DNA from: Epiperipatus broadwayi
Taxonomy: Eukaryota; Onychophora; Udeonychophora; Euonychophora; Peripatidae
Assembly (NCBI GenBank): GCA_028023455.1
Contig: JAQFVV010000012.1
Location: 4,804,023 to 4,868,022, forward strand
Reading direction: 5' to 3'
DNA: 64,000 nt
The position numbers and the translations under genes were made by a program. The notes below the pieces were generated by a model. That model saw only the letters and a list, made by a program, of their open reading frames with translations. It was not told the origin of the DNA and ran no database searches. Within the stretch, counting starts at the first letter, position 1; the number at the start of each line of letters is the position of its first letter. Positions 34,480 to 45,874 of this stretch are shown one piece after another.

Positions 34480-36180
34480 GTAATGGGCACATATAATGTT
34501 ACATTTTTTTTATATTAAACATGAAAAAAATAAAAGTTCGCAAATAAAACTTCTTTTTTAAGAATTAAAAATTGAAAATTAAAATTCTATACTAAACTCA
34601 TATATATTTAAAATCGCACAGATGAGAAATTAAAAAAAAAAGAAACTTTATTAAAAAAAAAGAAAAAGTATTTTAAAACTAAATTGTCAGTAAAGATTTA
34701 AAGATAAAAATATATCTAAGTTTGTACAAAACAAATTAATTAACGTTATTGAAAAAATGGAAATGATTAATTTAATTAGTCCAAGTGAACTAGCCCTTGG
34801 GCAGTTAAATGTATAAGCAATGGTCAGATAGGAAAACAATAGAAACTAATGGCCAATGAAAGAAATCCATCGGGAATCGGACCTCAGTGAAAAGACCATC
34901 ACCATCGGCGTGACATAATGTCTACTGAATCTGAAAGTCTACTATAAAAAGTGAAGGAAAAAAGAGCAGGGGAGAGATGTATGACAGCAGTGGTGATATG
35001 TATTAGTGCGGAGTTGTGGGAGAAGGATTGAAAAGACACACTCTTCAATCCCTTCAGTTTTGTTAAAAAAAGGAAATGACATCATTTTCTACATTAAGGA
35101 CCAGCTAAAGTAAAGACCTCTGGATAATTAAAACACAATGGCTAACTGGATACCAATATCTTCAGGACGGCATGGGAATTCTTGTTTAAAATTACAAACA
35201 ACTACAAATTATGGACCTTTTAAAACCGTAAGAACTTTAGATAATTCATGAACATTAAATTAAAAACTTTCCATATTTAAAATAATTGCAATAGAATCCT
35301 ATCTGACCAACTTTATTTATTAACAAGTAATTTTAATTTGATGTATTTCTTTTGTAAAATCATTTCCATTTATTTATTTTTTGTTCTTTTAAGTTCTTAT
35401 TATGATTTTTGTTTTCATTAAATTAAATTATATAAATGTTAAACTTAAGTCGGGCATGAATGGCTATATAGATTTGTAAAGTTATATTAGGGAAAGGTAA
35501 TCTTAGGTTATTTGGTCTGTAGTTGAATTAAGTTAATGGATTGGATATATTTGTGTAATTAGTAGATGTAGTACGAAATTCACTATGGGCAGAATCGTTT
35601 TATACGCCGTACACTTCCTTTTTGCCTACGGAATGTGATTGTAAGTCGGCAAAATGACCGCAGTCCTTCCTATGGAGTTTTTTTTTTATTGCTCTTATCA
35701 TCAGATAGATGTAATATTCCTATCTGATGAGAGGCAATTTCTTCTCTTAACCTTGGTGCTGTCGTATTCGTATTCATTGAACACATCGATATATCAGGTG
35801 GATTGACGTTGGTTTAACTGCAAACTTTTGGCCTAAGGTTAAATAAGGGATAAAATATTTTCTTTTATACTTGACCCTCTAAATAAAAATGCATTAAATT
35901 TAAGTTTGGTATAGACACTTGCATGGATTCGTTATCGATTAATTGTGTTTTTGGTTTTCATATTTAATCAAAATATATAGACATTCGGTAAATACTGATA
36001 CCTTATGGTGAGTATCTAAGATGTATTTATTTCAGATGTCTTTTAAGTTATTAGTGTAAATGCGGCATCTTATGATGAATGCCATTGGGTTTTTTTATGA
36101 ATGTCCCTCTGCAATTCCATCAATGACTTTATATTTTGATCGTTTATGTTTATTATTGAAATGTTTTTGACCATGTAATC
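34480..36180 (+). mobile_element. LTR-like sequence distantly related to the gag-element family
   Basis: Begins TGTAATGGGCACATATAATG. It shows the same order of landmarks as the solo LTR: an A-rich start, a TATAAAAAG box (34945), a GGCTAACTGGATACC segment like the GCTGGCTGG/ACCGGTTAGAT segment of the LTRs, then a GTAAGA donor-like site (35228). Further on, 35985-36055 (GTAAATACTGATACCTTATG, GTATCTAAGATGTATTTATT) resembles the duplicated block inside the gag element at 54250. A hairpin CTATCTGATGAGAG lies at 35691-35734. The right boundary is not resolved. Confidence 0.5.
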
Positions 36181-36577
36181 TAGGGGTCCCCAACCCTATG
36201 CCCGCGGGCACCATGGCACCCGCAGACCATTTTACGTGTGCCCGCCGCTATCTGAAAACTATAAAAAATTATTTCTCTGATACAAATAAATTTAATTTTT
36301 AAAATTTCTTATAAATTCTTGTATTATATTGTAATCAAATTGTAGGGCATACTATACTTTTACAGCGTAAAAATATAAACGTTAATTATGTTAAAATTTT
36401 ATTTTTGAAATAAATATTTTTTTGTACATTATGTGCATTACTAACAATATCCAACTATAAATTTACATTGAAAAAATAAATAATGCCTGCCATCTGGTTG
36501 AAAAAAATAAATGGTGCCCGCCACCTGGCTGGTATTATAGAATGTGCTCTTAAGTGCAAAAAGGTTGGGGACCCCTG
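36181..36577. mobile_element. hAT-type MITE
   Basis: Terminal inverted repeat TAGGGGTCCCCAACC / GGTTGGGGACCCCTG, 397 bases long, non-coding. Flanks ATGTAATC and GCATAATC match at the last five of eight bases, with only transitions between them, consistent with an aged eight-base hAT duplication. It contains GCCCGCGGGCACC and the related GGTGCCCGCCACC near its ends. Confidence 0.8.
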
Positions 36578-37020
36578 GCATAATCTGTGTAACCGATCTA
36601 TACTCAACATTATAAAACAAACTTTCATAAATCCATCTGTGTGAACTTATAAAAAGTAAAATGTAAACTTATAATATTATAAAAATTAAAATGTAAATTT
36701 AAATTCTAAAATCAAGTTAAAATCCAAAGTAAAAGTTATTCTAAAATAATGCTAAATTTTATATATATGAGCGTAAATAGATGTTTGTGTGTTAATTTCT
36801 GGCAGTGGCTTATTTTATTCTTTTTTTTTATTGAAATGTATCTTAGACAAGAATTTATTATAATATATAAATCTCTGCTGTTCCACTGAGCTAGTGACAA
36901 TGGGCTAACGACCGGAATCAAAATATATAAAATAATTTTTTTTTTGACTTACGTATCTGTCTACTATATAAATTTTCTAGGTTCAAATGCCTAGTGGCGC
37001 CCTGTAGTGCAGATTACATT
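36578..37020. other. Continuation of LTR-like sequence after the MITE
   Basis: A TATATATGAGCGTAAATAGATG segment resembles the LTR (TATATGTGCGTGCGAGTG), and the stretch ends GTGCAGATTACA. Assignment is tentative; no genes. Confidence 0.3.
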
Positions 37021-39420
37021 AAATCATATTCCGGATCATTATAATATATATATCAGTGATGAAGTGTGACTTTTATAGGAATGGAAGCACACTATATAAT
37101 CTTTTTTAAATAATGTTATTTCACTTTCCACAACAATTTTTATGTAATAGTGCCTAATATATACATATTACACACATCTAGAAAAATTTGAAACTCTCTT
37201 ATCTATAAATCAGAGAATAAATTATCAAGATATTTTTATTTTCTAATTGGTCAATGACATTCCTTGCCATATATAAAAACAATTCAACTGTTAATAAAAA
37301 AAATTGAAAGTCAATAGAATTTCCATACAATAAAAAAAAGGTTGAATAGTATGTTCTTTGTTTTATATTATCAAAATATTTGAGGTTTTTTTTAAGTTTT
37401 GCAAAATAGCTTATTCTCTAATCTACTTATTGTTTTTACTGCACCATTATATGTGCAACTTGTTGAATCAATTTTGTGAGATTGAATATGTACATATTTT
37501 AATGAATTTTTTAAACTAAATTTTAATTAAAGCTTTTGAAAGTTTTAGTGAATTTTTCTACAAAAGCACTCATTCCGTTCAATACATGGATGTTTTGTCC
37601 CTGATATATATATATAACAAGTTACCAATTAAAAATATTCTATATGTAAATTTTAAATTATAATAATAGTAAATGATAATAATAATGTATAAATTAAGTA
37701 TAATTACTTTAGATTATGTTTAATCATTATCAATTGAAGTTACATAGACAAAAACAAAAAAAAATGCAGAAAAGATATGATTTTTCAAGACCTATGTACA
37801 TCAATATTAATGGATTATCTGCTTATTATACAATCTTTAAATTGTTTTATAAAAAATGCCTCTTTAATTTTTCAGTTTTTGTGATGTCTTTATTTATTTA
37901 ATATTTTTGTTTGATCTGGGTTAAGGTAAATTTAAAATTGTAACATTTTTCATGGCACAAGAATACTGAGGCAATATTATCCTATTATTTATAGTGTTTT
38001 CTTATGTGATGGTATAGTAGTTGATGTTCTTTTAATCTTTTTTCCTAAGTACATCTTGAATCTGCAGTGTATAATTTTTTTTGCATACACATATAATTTG
38101 ATATAATAATTTTTTTATTTAGGAATAGTTTAGAAAAACTTAAAATGAAACATTGTATTTATCATTAAATATTTTTAATACATGTTGAATTAAATATTAT
38201 TTTAAAATAGCATAGATATTCATATATTGTAAGATTTATTATAAAAATTATTTAATATGTATATAAAGGATTTGTCTTTTTTCATATCCTCATTTATAAG
38301 TTATTGAGTAAATATTTGCATATTTTGAATTTTATCACTTTTGTGATTATGTAAATTTTCATTATGATGCAAAAAAATGTGAAGCTAGCCATTGTATATA
38401 CCATTAGTACATGTGATTTAAAATAAATGTAACCTTTTTCTTGATTAGGTTTGACAAAGTAATTTATAATTATATTTTATTCTTTATTGACAGTCCAATT
38501 TAAATTGTTTAATTTATGTAAAAGTGTTGTAATAATATTTCCCGGACTACAAACAAAGATATTATCAAACTTATAATTATAGGATACGATTACAAGACAA
38601 ATTTTACAAACATTAACTAAACGTCACATGATCACCATCTCTTATACTAGTACATAATTGTTGTTAAACAAGGCAAAACTCTCTCCATACAGTAATACCA
38701 TCCTGTGCCAACCAGAGTAATCAATGGATGCCAGAAGGCTTGTGCATAAAATCCCTATCTAGGTGCAGTGCTCTCAGATCCAAGGCTCCTCACTGATGGA
38801 GATAGTTTTGCCTTGTTTAAACATTAACTAAGTTTAATAATAAGTCTTACAACATTAATATAAATAAAGATAATAAGAAATACTTATCTGTGAAACTTAT
38901 AAATAACATTCAATTCAAATTTATTTTTAAAAAATATTTATTAAGAAATATGTTTTATTTTATGTTCCTGCAAATGTAAACTGATTGGTTAATAATTCTA
39001 AAAATAGTATTCCTAAAATGTAAAAGTATAATATTATATATCAAACTATATGTTGATGCAAAAATTACATAATGTGAAATTCAGATGTACTTTGGAAAAA
39101 AGATTTAAAAAAACCCACCAATTACTATACAATCAGGTAAAAAACATTAAAAATAATTAATCTAATATTGCCTCAGTTTTTTTTTTACCATAAAAAAATC
39201 TTGCAATTTTTAATTTATCATTAATCAGTTCACAGAAAAATATCATATAAAGAAAGACATCATAAAAAGAGAAAAATTAAAGAGACAATTTTTATAAACA
39301 AATTTAATGATTGCATAAATAAATAGACAAAAACACAATTATTGAAAAATCACATAGTTTCTTTTTTTTAACTTCTTAATTTAGATATAATTATTGTCAT
39401 TATTAGAATGTGATATATAT
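37021..39420. repeat. AT-rich region with one 147-base inverted-repeat element
   Basis: Positions 38674-38820 have 22-base inverted ends (TTAAACAAGGCAAAACTCTC / GATAGTTTTGCCTTGTTTAA). Inside lie GATGCCAGAAGGC and CCTCACTGATGG, which look like scrambled pieces of the hammerhead of family A, but no GAAA is in place. The rest is featureless. Confidence 0.5.
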
Positions 39421-39569
39421 ATAATTAATAAAACAAGTCACAAATTGTGCAACTTGCCTTTAAGCTTGTGCTAAAATGTTCACTAGATGGAGCTTAACAC
39501 TAGCTCCAAACAAGCTTTAATAATAAGTGCCAACAGAGAAAGAATTCAAAATCTCTTGTACTATCCTCA

Positions 39570-39616
39570 TCTCTAGACCAATTAGTTTTGAGCTTAATGG
39601 CTCACCTCAGTGAAGA
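39570..39616 (-). ncRNA. Hammerhead-like motif, left arm of foldback D
   Basis: Minus strand: UCUUCA with UAGAGA (stem I), core CUGAGGU (39610-39604) where CUGAUGA is expected, stem II GAGC/GCUC with loop CAUUAA, AAAA for GAAA, stem III ACU/GGU around AAUU, GUC triplet at 39578-39576. Confidence 0.6.
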
Positions 39617-39937
39617 GTTAGGATTTCAGAAACTAGATCTAAAACTCCAATTCAGAGCACTTATTTAATACGTTACTATCAGTTTGAAAACTCGAATTTT
39701 TCAGAAACGTAAATTTCTTCAAATATAGCTTTACAAACCAGATAGCTATATAGGTCTGAACTCAGCTATTAATATATAGTAAAACTGAACTGAGTTCAAA
39801 CCCATATAGCTCTCTGGTTTTAAATCTAGATTTGAAGAAATTTATGTTTCTGAAAAATTTGAGTTTTCAAACTGATAGTAACGTATTAAATAAGTGCTCT
39901 GAGTTGGAGTTTTAGATCTAGTTTCTGAAATCCTAAC

Positions 39938-39984
39938 TTTTCACTGAGGTGAGCCATTAAGCTCGAAACCAATTGATCTGGAGA
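39938..39984 (+). ncRNA. Hammerhead-like motif, right arm of foldback D
   Basis: UUUUCA/UGGAGA stem I (G-U pairs), core CUGAGGU 39944-39950, stem II GAGC/GCUC, intact GAAA 39965-39968, stem III with one mismatch (ACC against GAU), AUC cleavage triplet. Confidence 0.6.
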
Positions 39985-40140
39985 TGAGGATAGTATGATA
40001 GAGATTTTGAATTCTTTCTCTGTTTGGCACTTATAATTAAAGCTTGTTTGGAGCTAGTGGTAAGCTCCATCTAGTGAACATTTTAGCACAAGCTTAAAGG
40101 CAAGTTGCACAATTTGTGACTTGTTTTATTAATTATTATA

Positions 40141-40492
40141 AGTGTACCCTTGAAGGCTCTTGTGATATAATATTGCTTTAGCTATTAATATATGGTGAAA
40201 CTGAACTGAGTTCAGACCCATATAGCTATATGATTTGTAAAGCTAGATTTGAAGAAATTTACGTTTCTGAAAAATTCGAGTTTTCAAACTGATAGTAACA
40301 TATTAAATAAGTGCTCTGAGTTGGTGTTTTAGATCTAGTTTCTGAAATCCTAACTCTTTACTGAGGTGAGCCATTAAGCTCAAAACCAATTGGTCTGGAG
40401 ATGAATTTTCTGATAGAGATTTTGAATTCTTTCTCTGTTGGCACTTATAATTAAAGCTTGTTTGGAGCTAGTGGTAAGCTCCATCTAGTGAA
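40141..40492 (+). mobile_element. Third arm of family D, with a block shared with family A
   Basis: 40189-40492 repeats the right arm of foldback D in direct orientation and stops at the start of an AT microsatellite, GTGAACATATATATATA. The first 48 bases (AAGGCTCTTGTGATATAATATTGCTTTAG) and the following CTATTAATATATGGTG match foldback A (2328-2390), not the palindrome centre of D. A and D are therefore related families. Confidence 0.75.
40355..40401 (+). ncRNA. Hammerhead-like motif, third arm of family D
   Basis: UCUUUA/UGGAGA six-pair stem I, core CUGAGGU 40361-40367, GAGC/GCUC stem II, AAAA at 40382-40385, stem III ACC/GGU around AAUU, GUC cleavage triplet at 40393-40395. It keeps every helix despite sequence changes from the other two arms. 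Confidence 0.62.
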
Positions 40493-43400
40493 CATATATA
40501 TATATTCCTGAAAATAAATTATATATGCATAATTTTATTTGTGAAACCATTATTAATAAAAAAAAAAAAGTTATTCAGTAATAAGAAATAATTATAGAAT
40601 AATTACAAAAAACATATGAAGATAAATATAATGAACTATATAATAATGAAAACATGAAAGCAAAGTATTTAATATAATAACAATATGAATACTTGAAATT
40701 AATGCCAGAGATATTAAAAATGATTTATTTATTATCAAATTGTAATATATATATATATATTTCTTTAATCACAAACCGCTATGATCAGACATTGTAATAA
40801 TACAAATAATGTTAGTATTAGCAACATTTTTACAGTAGAATGATTTTATTTTTTCATAATTTTTAACACCAGTTTTAATATATTTTGTGGAATCAAGTAT
40901 AAAATAAAGGGACTAAGAAAATGAACAATTACATAAATCAATTAAATTTATAGATGAATAATTATAAGCAGTGAATTTTTCAACATTGTATTTATATTGG
41001 ACAAATTATTACTATAGTTTGAAACATAATGAATGAAAATAAACTTTGATATAATGATAAAATAATTTTAAAAAATATAAGTATATTAATTTCCTAGCTG
41101 TATTTGTTTACATGTGATTATAGCTTTATGACTTGGGCAGTTAATAAATAAACTTGTTACAAAATGCACAAAAATGTTTTTAAGTTGTTTGTTAAAAATA
41201 AAATAAAAAATACATAATAGAAAAAAAATAGTTATTTATATTATTGAAATATATAATAATACTAAATAGAGTGATATATATATAAGTGTTTTATAAAAGT
41301 GACAATAAATGAGCAATAGAAATTCTAACTAAAAACTTTAAGGAATTTAGAGAGATGTATAGAAAGATATGTGACATAACTGCTTTTAATATTAATAATG
41401 CCAACATAACTGACATGGTTGGTATTCAATCACAAATATTTGATTGCTATCACTTTCTATAAATTCTGTTTTAATATGGTTATATGTTAATAGAGGCATA
41501 TTCAGGGATTTATTTAATTAATTAATTTTGATTAAGATATCTGACTATAAATTAGTCTACTCCAACATGGCTGTCGATTATTCAAAATAGTTTCTGAGAT
41601 TCATTTTATGAATTAACTTAGGAAAAAAAGGCCATAAAAATAAATAATAAATTTTGGATTAAAATCAGCCTTCAACTTTATTTTGATTAATGTATAACCA
41701 TATAGAAATTAATTAATTTATAAAAAATATCTGTCACATTAAGTATTGGCACTTTAACAACAAATCAATTGATTTTTTAGTAATATTATGAGTGATCATT
41801 ATATTTACTTTAAAAACACCTATGAACCAGATGTAGTGAAATAAACTCAAAGTGGCCTGTACCTTAATATTAATCAATAATGATTGTCTTTGTTAGATAG
41901 TATTAGAGATAGGAAAAAAACGTGATACTAAAACTCAAATTTGATGTTAAACAGGAATATACTACCTCCAATTTGTTTTTCTTTTTATGACAATGGTTTT
42001 TAAACAGTTTACACTTAATTTATGGAGAAGGTATAAGATAGTTATGTAAATATAAATACTGATGTTTTAATTTAAATTAATTAAAGAGAAAATTAAAAAC
42101 TTCACTTTGATCCTGTATTTATAATATTGATAATTATGGCATTCTTTCAAACTTGAAAAAATCACATATAGATTGTTTTATTGCTGTAAATGCAATCTAT
42201 GAAGAATTTGTTTTTAATGATTGTAAAACTCTGATGTATTGATTAATTAATGATGAAAAAAAAAAATTAAGTAACTTTCATTTTTTGATGGGTGTTGGTT
42301 TAATAATGTAAATCACTTTAAGAATGTTGAAAGATTTCAAGGTAGAAGTATGAATTGGGTACCCTTTAACTGATTTTAACTTATTTAAAAGAGTTAATCT
42401 TTGTCTAATTTTTGTATTGGTCCACTACTTAAATCTGAAAACAATATTATTCGCCAGTTTCATTTCCAATCAGTTTCTATTGTTAAAATATTAATCTAAA
42501 ATACACAGAATTTTTTCTAATTCAGCTTCTAAAAATTGAATAATTTTAGATTCAAATTGGTTAAATGTAATGAAAGATTAAAAATAATTTTAATAACTGA
42601 AGAAAAATATAAGAAAAAATGTTTAAAAAATAGCCAGTGGTAAAACAAAAGAATTATATTTGAACCAATCACTGGTGTCATTATTCAATTTCTACCTGTC
42701 AAAATAATTTACTTTTCTGAAGAGTTATCATTCCCAACTTATTTTTCTTGTAAAAATGATTATATTCACGAACTTATTTTTCTTGTAATATTAAAAAAAT
42801 TTTGAATCAGACTTTATATTTCGATAAAGTAATGTGAAATCTTATTTATGAATGATAAATATAATTATTTACTTCAAAATACGAATGCGTAAAAGATTTT
42901 TTGATTTATTTAGAACTGCCTACTATTCAAATTAGAGTTGCTATGTTATAAACAACTGTTTTCAAAAATGATTATATTCACGAGCTTATTTTTCTTGTAA
43001 TATTAAAAATTTTCCGAATCAAACTTTATATTTCAATAAAGTAATGTAAAATGTTATTTATGAACATAAAAAATTATGATAAACATAATTATTTACATCA
43101 AAATCAATTATGAACATGTAGAACATCTTCATTAATTTCTGAATTTGTCATTTAGAAATATGCCTACAAGGCAATTTCCAGATTTGGTAGGCATCCAATC
43201 AGAGAAAAGATATTGTATAGCTTGCATGAAAAATTGATTTTTTTCTTCAAAATATAATGCTATATGCAGATGTTTTTAGAACTACAATTTTAAATTTTGA
43301 ATTTCCTATAAAATAAGCCTAAAATGAAGAAATTGTGACCAAAATTGACCAAGAGATGGCGCATGCTACGTCCAAAAACCGTATTTTGTATTTCTGTGGC

Positions 43401-43770
43401 CATTAAATTAGCTATGGGGTCTCCTCAAAATAATCACATGAAAGGTTAATGTAGAATTCTGCAATCAATATGCCACTTTTTCATTTAACAAATTAAAAAA
43501 TAAAGAATTTCATTTTAGTAATATAACTATTTCAATTAAATTAACAGCATATACGGAAGTGAGACATGGTGGAATCTTTATCATTGTGATAGAAAAACTT
43601 TTTTTATTTAAATATGTGCTGTAATATTCCAAAATAATGATATCATAATCATAACATCAGAATGAATGTATTTTATTTTGATATTTGTCATACTGAAACT
43701 ATTACAAATTATATTTAAAAAATAATTTCATAATTGAAATGTAATATACTCTCAAATATAAACGTAATGT
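40493..43770. repeat. AT-rich region with one spaced direct repeat
   Basis: Direct repeat 42752-42886 and 42964-43104 (AAAAATGATTATATTCACGA, then CTTATTTTTCTTGTAATATT), offset 212 bases, about 85% identical. AT dinucleotide runs lie at 40745-40760. No genes recognised. 43345-43375 is locally GC-richer (GAGATGGCGCATGCTACGTC). Confidence 0.6.
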
Positions 43771-43773
43771 CTT

Positions 43774-43880
43774 GCATTGGTGGTCGAGAGGTCAGCGCGA
43801 CTGCCTTGCACTAGCAGGCAGTTGCCCGGGTTGCGGGTTCGCGTCCCGGCCGATGCTATGACACTTAAATATATATATAT
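43774..43880 (+). mobile_element. tRNA-derived SINE with AT tail and target duplication
   Basis: GCATTGG and CCGATGC pair as a seven-base acceptor stem (43774-43780 with about 43850-43856). Inside are GGTCGAGAGGTCAGCGCGAC, the hairpin ACTGCC...GGCAGT, and a T-arm with GCGGGTTCGCGTCCCGG. CTATGACAC follows, then an AT repeat. Flanks ATATAAACGTAATG (43756-43769) and ATATAAACTTAATG (43881-43894) differ at one base and are the likely target duplication. Confidence 0.8.
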
Positions 43881-43894
43881 ATATAAACTTAATG

Positions 43895-45874
43895 CATTTC
43901 CTATTTTGCATTTGATAAGTATACTGTTTACTTTGAAAAATATATAAAGATTATATAGAAACTTATTGTTTTCTACATTTGAAAAACCTTTTTATAATTG
44001 CATATAGAATGGTGAGTTTTCAATTATAAGTGTACATGCTCGCTGAATGGAGATTCATTGGATTGAGCTTATGAAAGAATCAAAGAACAGAATTTCATAA
44101 AACTAATTGATGCGAATCTAGGATAATTCCATGAAAGAATTAGATCTCTCCTCCCAATTGAGATTATGCCTGTATTGATAGTATATAGATGAGAATTAAA
44201 TACAAAGAAACAAAATTAAATAAATTTTTGAACTTATTTAGAAATAAAAAAAGAATTTGACACAGGAGAGATTAATTAAAAGGCAGCTGTGTAAATTGTT
44301 AAATAAGCAAATTATAAAGCTATTACATTAAGTTTAGTTGCATTAGTTATTGCAAAATTAATTTCTTATTATTCTTTACTTTGCTTTTTTTTCTCTGGAA
44401 TTAGAATGGCCGTTGTGATTTTTGGTATGTGTTTTTATACATATGTATAGTAATTTAAAAGATGAAACGATCTTTAGTCAATACTTCGGAGCAAATATTT
44501 TTTCAACGCCTCCCTCTGGAGAGAAACACTGATGAAAAAAGTTACTCATAAGGCATTCCAATTTGTGAATGATGGTCACTATTCTTATTTTAATCCCTAA
44601 TCTAAAATAGCCAGCTAGATTGGCCATGAGCCTCCTATTTAAAAACAAAATTTAAAGCTTGATTAAATTCTGAAACAAATTTCAAGTTTTACCCAAATGG
44701 ATTTTAAGGCTAGGTTGTGAGTTTTGTGAATTAATGATCTTTTTATACATATACTCATTCATAGATATAAAATCAATATATTGTAATCTGTAAATTGTAT
44801 AAATAAAAAATGCAATAATATTATTAATTTAGAATATGATTGATTATATTTATTATTTCCAGTTTCTTACAGATAATATTAAATAATTTCAATATTTATA
44901 CATAGGCAGCTTCTCTAGGTACGATGTTTATCCTATATTTGAATTATATAAATATTAATAAATGTTATGTTATTAAGCCTAAAATTCTTTATTGTGGAAT
45001 AAATATTTTCAAATAAATTATGAAATATGTTTTCGCGGGTGGATGATTCAATTAATTTAAACTTAATTTATCTAAATATTATATACTTTGTCTAAACTTT
45101 AAAACATATTTCTACGAGTATTATCTTCAAACTATTATGATAGCAATTCCATATGTTATGGCTGATTTATCAAGTGGCTTAAATACAAAATTAGACATAT
45201 ACGTGTGCACATAGTTCTCTCTAACACATTATGATGCAAAGAGTAGCCGCTACTTACAAACATAATCTTCATTCCTTCTTGAAAATATATTTAAACAAAT
45301 AAAATAAGTTATCATAAATAAATAAAAAATAGATATATTCAACTTTTTTAAAATTAATTTTCTTTCACACAAGGTTAATTCATTCATACAAAATACATGA
45401 ACTCTGTGTGATATAATCGTATAATTATTCAATAAATTTATATATATATATGTTCTTTATTACTTGTGTGTCCCTGGAGAAAATGCTAACATATACTTTC
45501 ATAATAAAATAATAGTAATAAAATAAAAAATATATATTACATGAAACATAGCTTTTTTTTAAAAGAAATAGCATATCAAATTTGCAGTTTTATTTTTTTA
45601 AAACATAAGTTCAAAGGTGTTCTTAAATGTTTGTCCCACAGCAACATAAAACATATGGAAAACTGTGAAGATTGTACAAAAGGATTCATTAGCACTTGGA
45701 GATAAATTTTAAAAGTTCTTTCGGTCTATGTGTTCATAATAGTTGTTTACAAGTAATTCTAACAATCAGGTGACATCAATTAGCAGTTTCTTGGAATCTT
45801 TAAATAAATTCTAAAGCAGTTAATTTGATGTATTTTTTCTCAGGATACATGATAGACTATTTTACATATCATCA
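43895..45874. other. AT-rich region, no gene recognised
   Basis: No coding, RNA or transposon boundary supported. The minus frame 45432-45250 is low-complexity. Confidence 0.4.

Larger units (their letters stand above)
39421..40137. mobile_element. Foldback element D (PLE-type, hammerhead-bearing)
   Basis: A near-perfect 717-base palindrome. ATAATTAATAAAACAAGTCA at 39421 is complemented at 40118-40137, and the centre CTATTAATATATAG is at 39768-39781. Arms carry AGCTTGTTTGGAGCTAGT and one hammerhead motif each. Arm identity of about 95% by eye indicates a recent dimer. The flanks are AT-rich, and no target duplication was established. Confidence 0.88.

Noticed and set aside
35691-35734. Hammerhead ribozyme around CTATCTGATGAGAG
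   Set aside because: CTGATGA is present on both strands of a hairpin, but no GAAA or closing stem I is in place.
44515-44550. Hammerhead core at AACACTGATGAAAA
   Set aside because: No stem II and no GAAA downstream; a chance heptamer.
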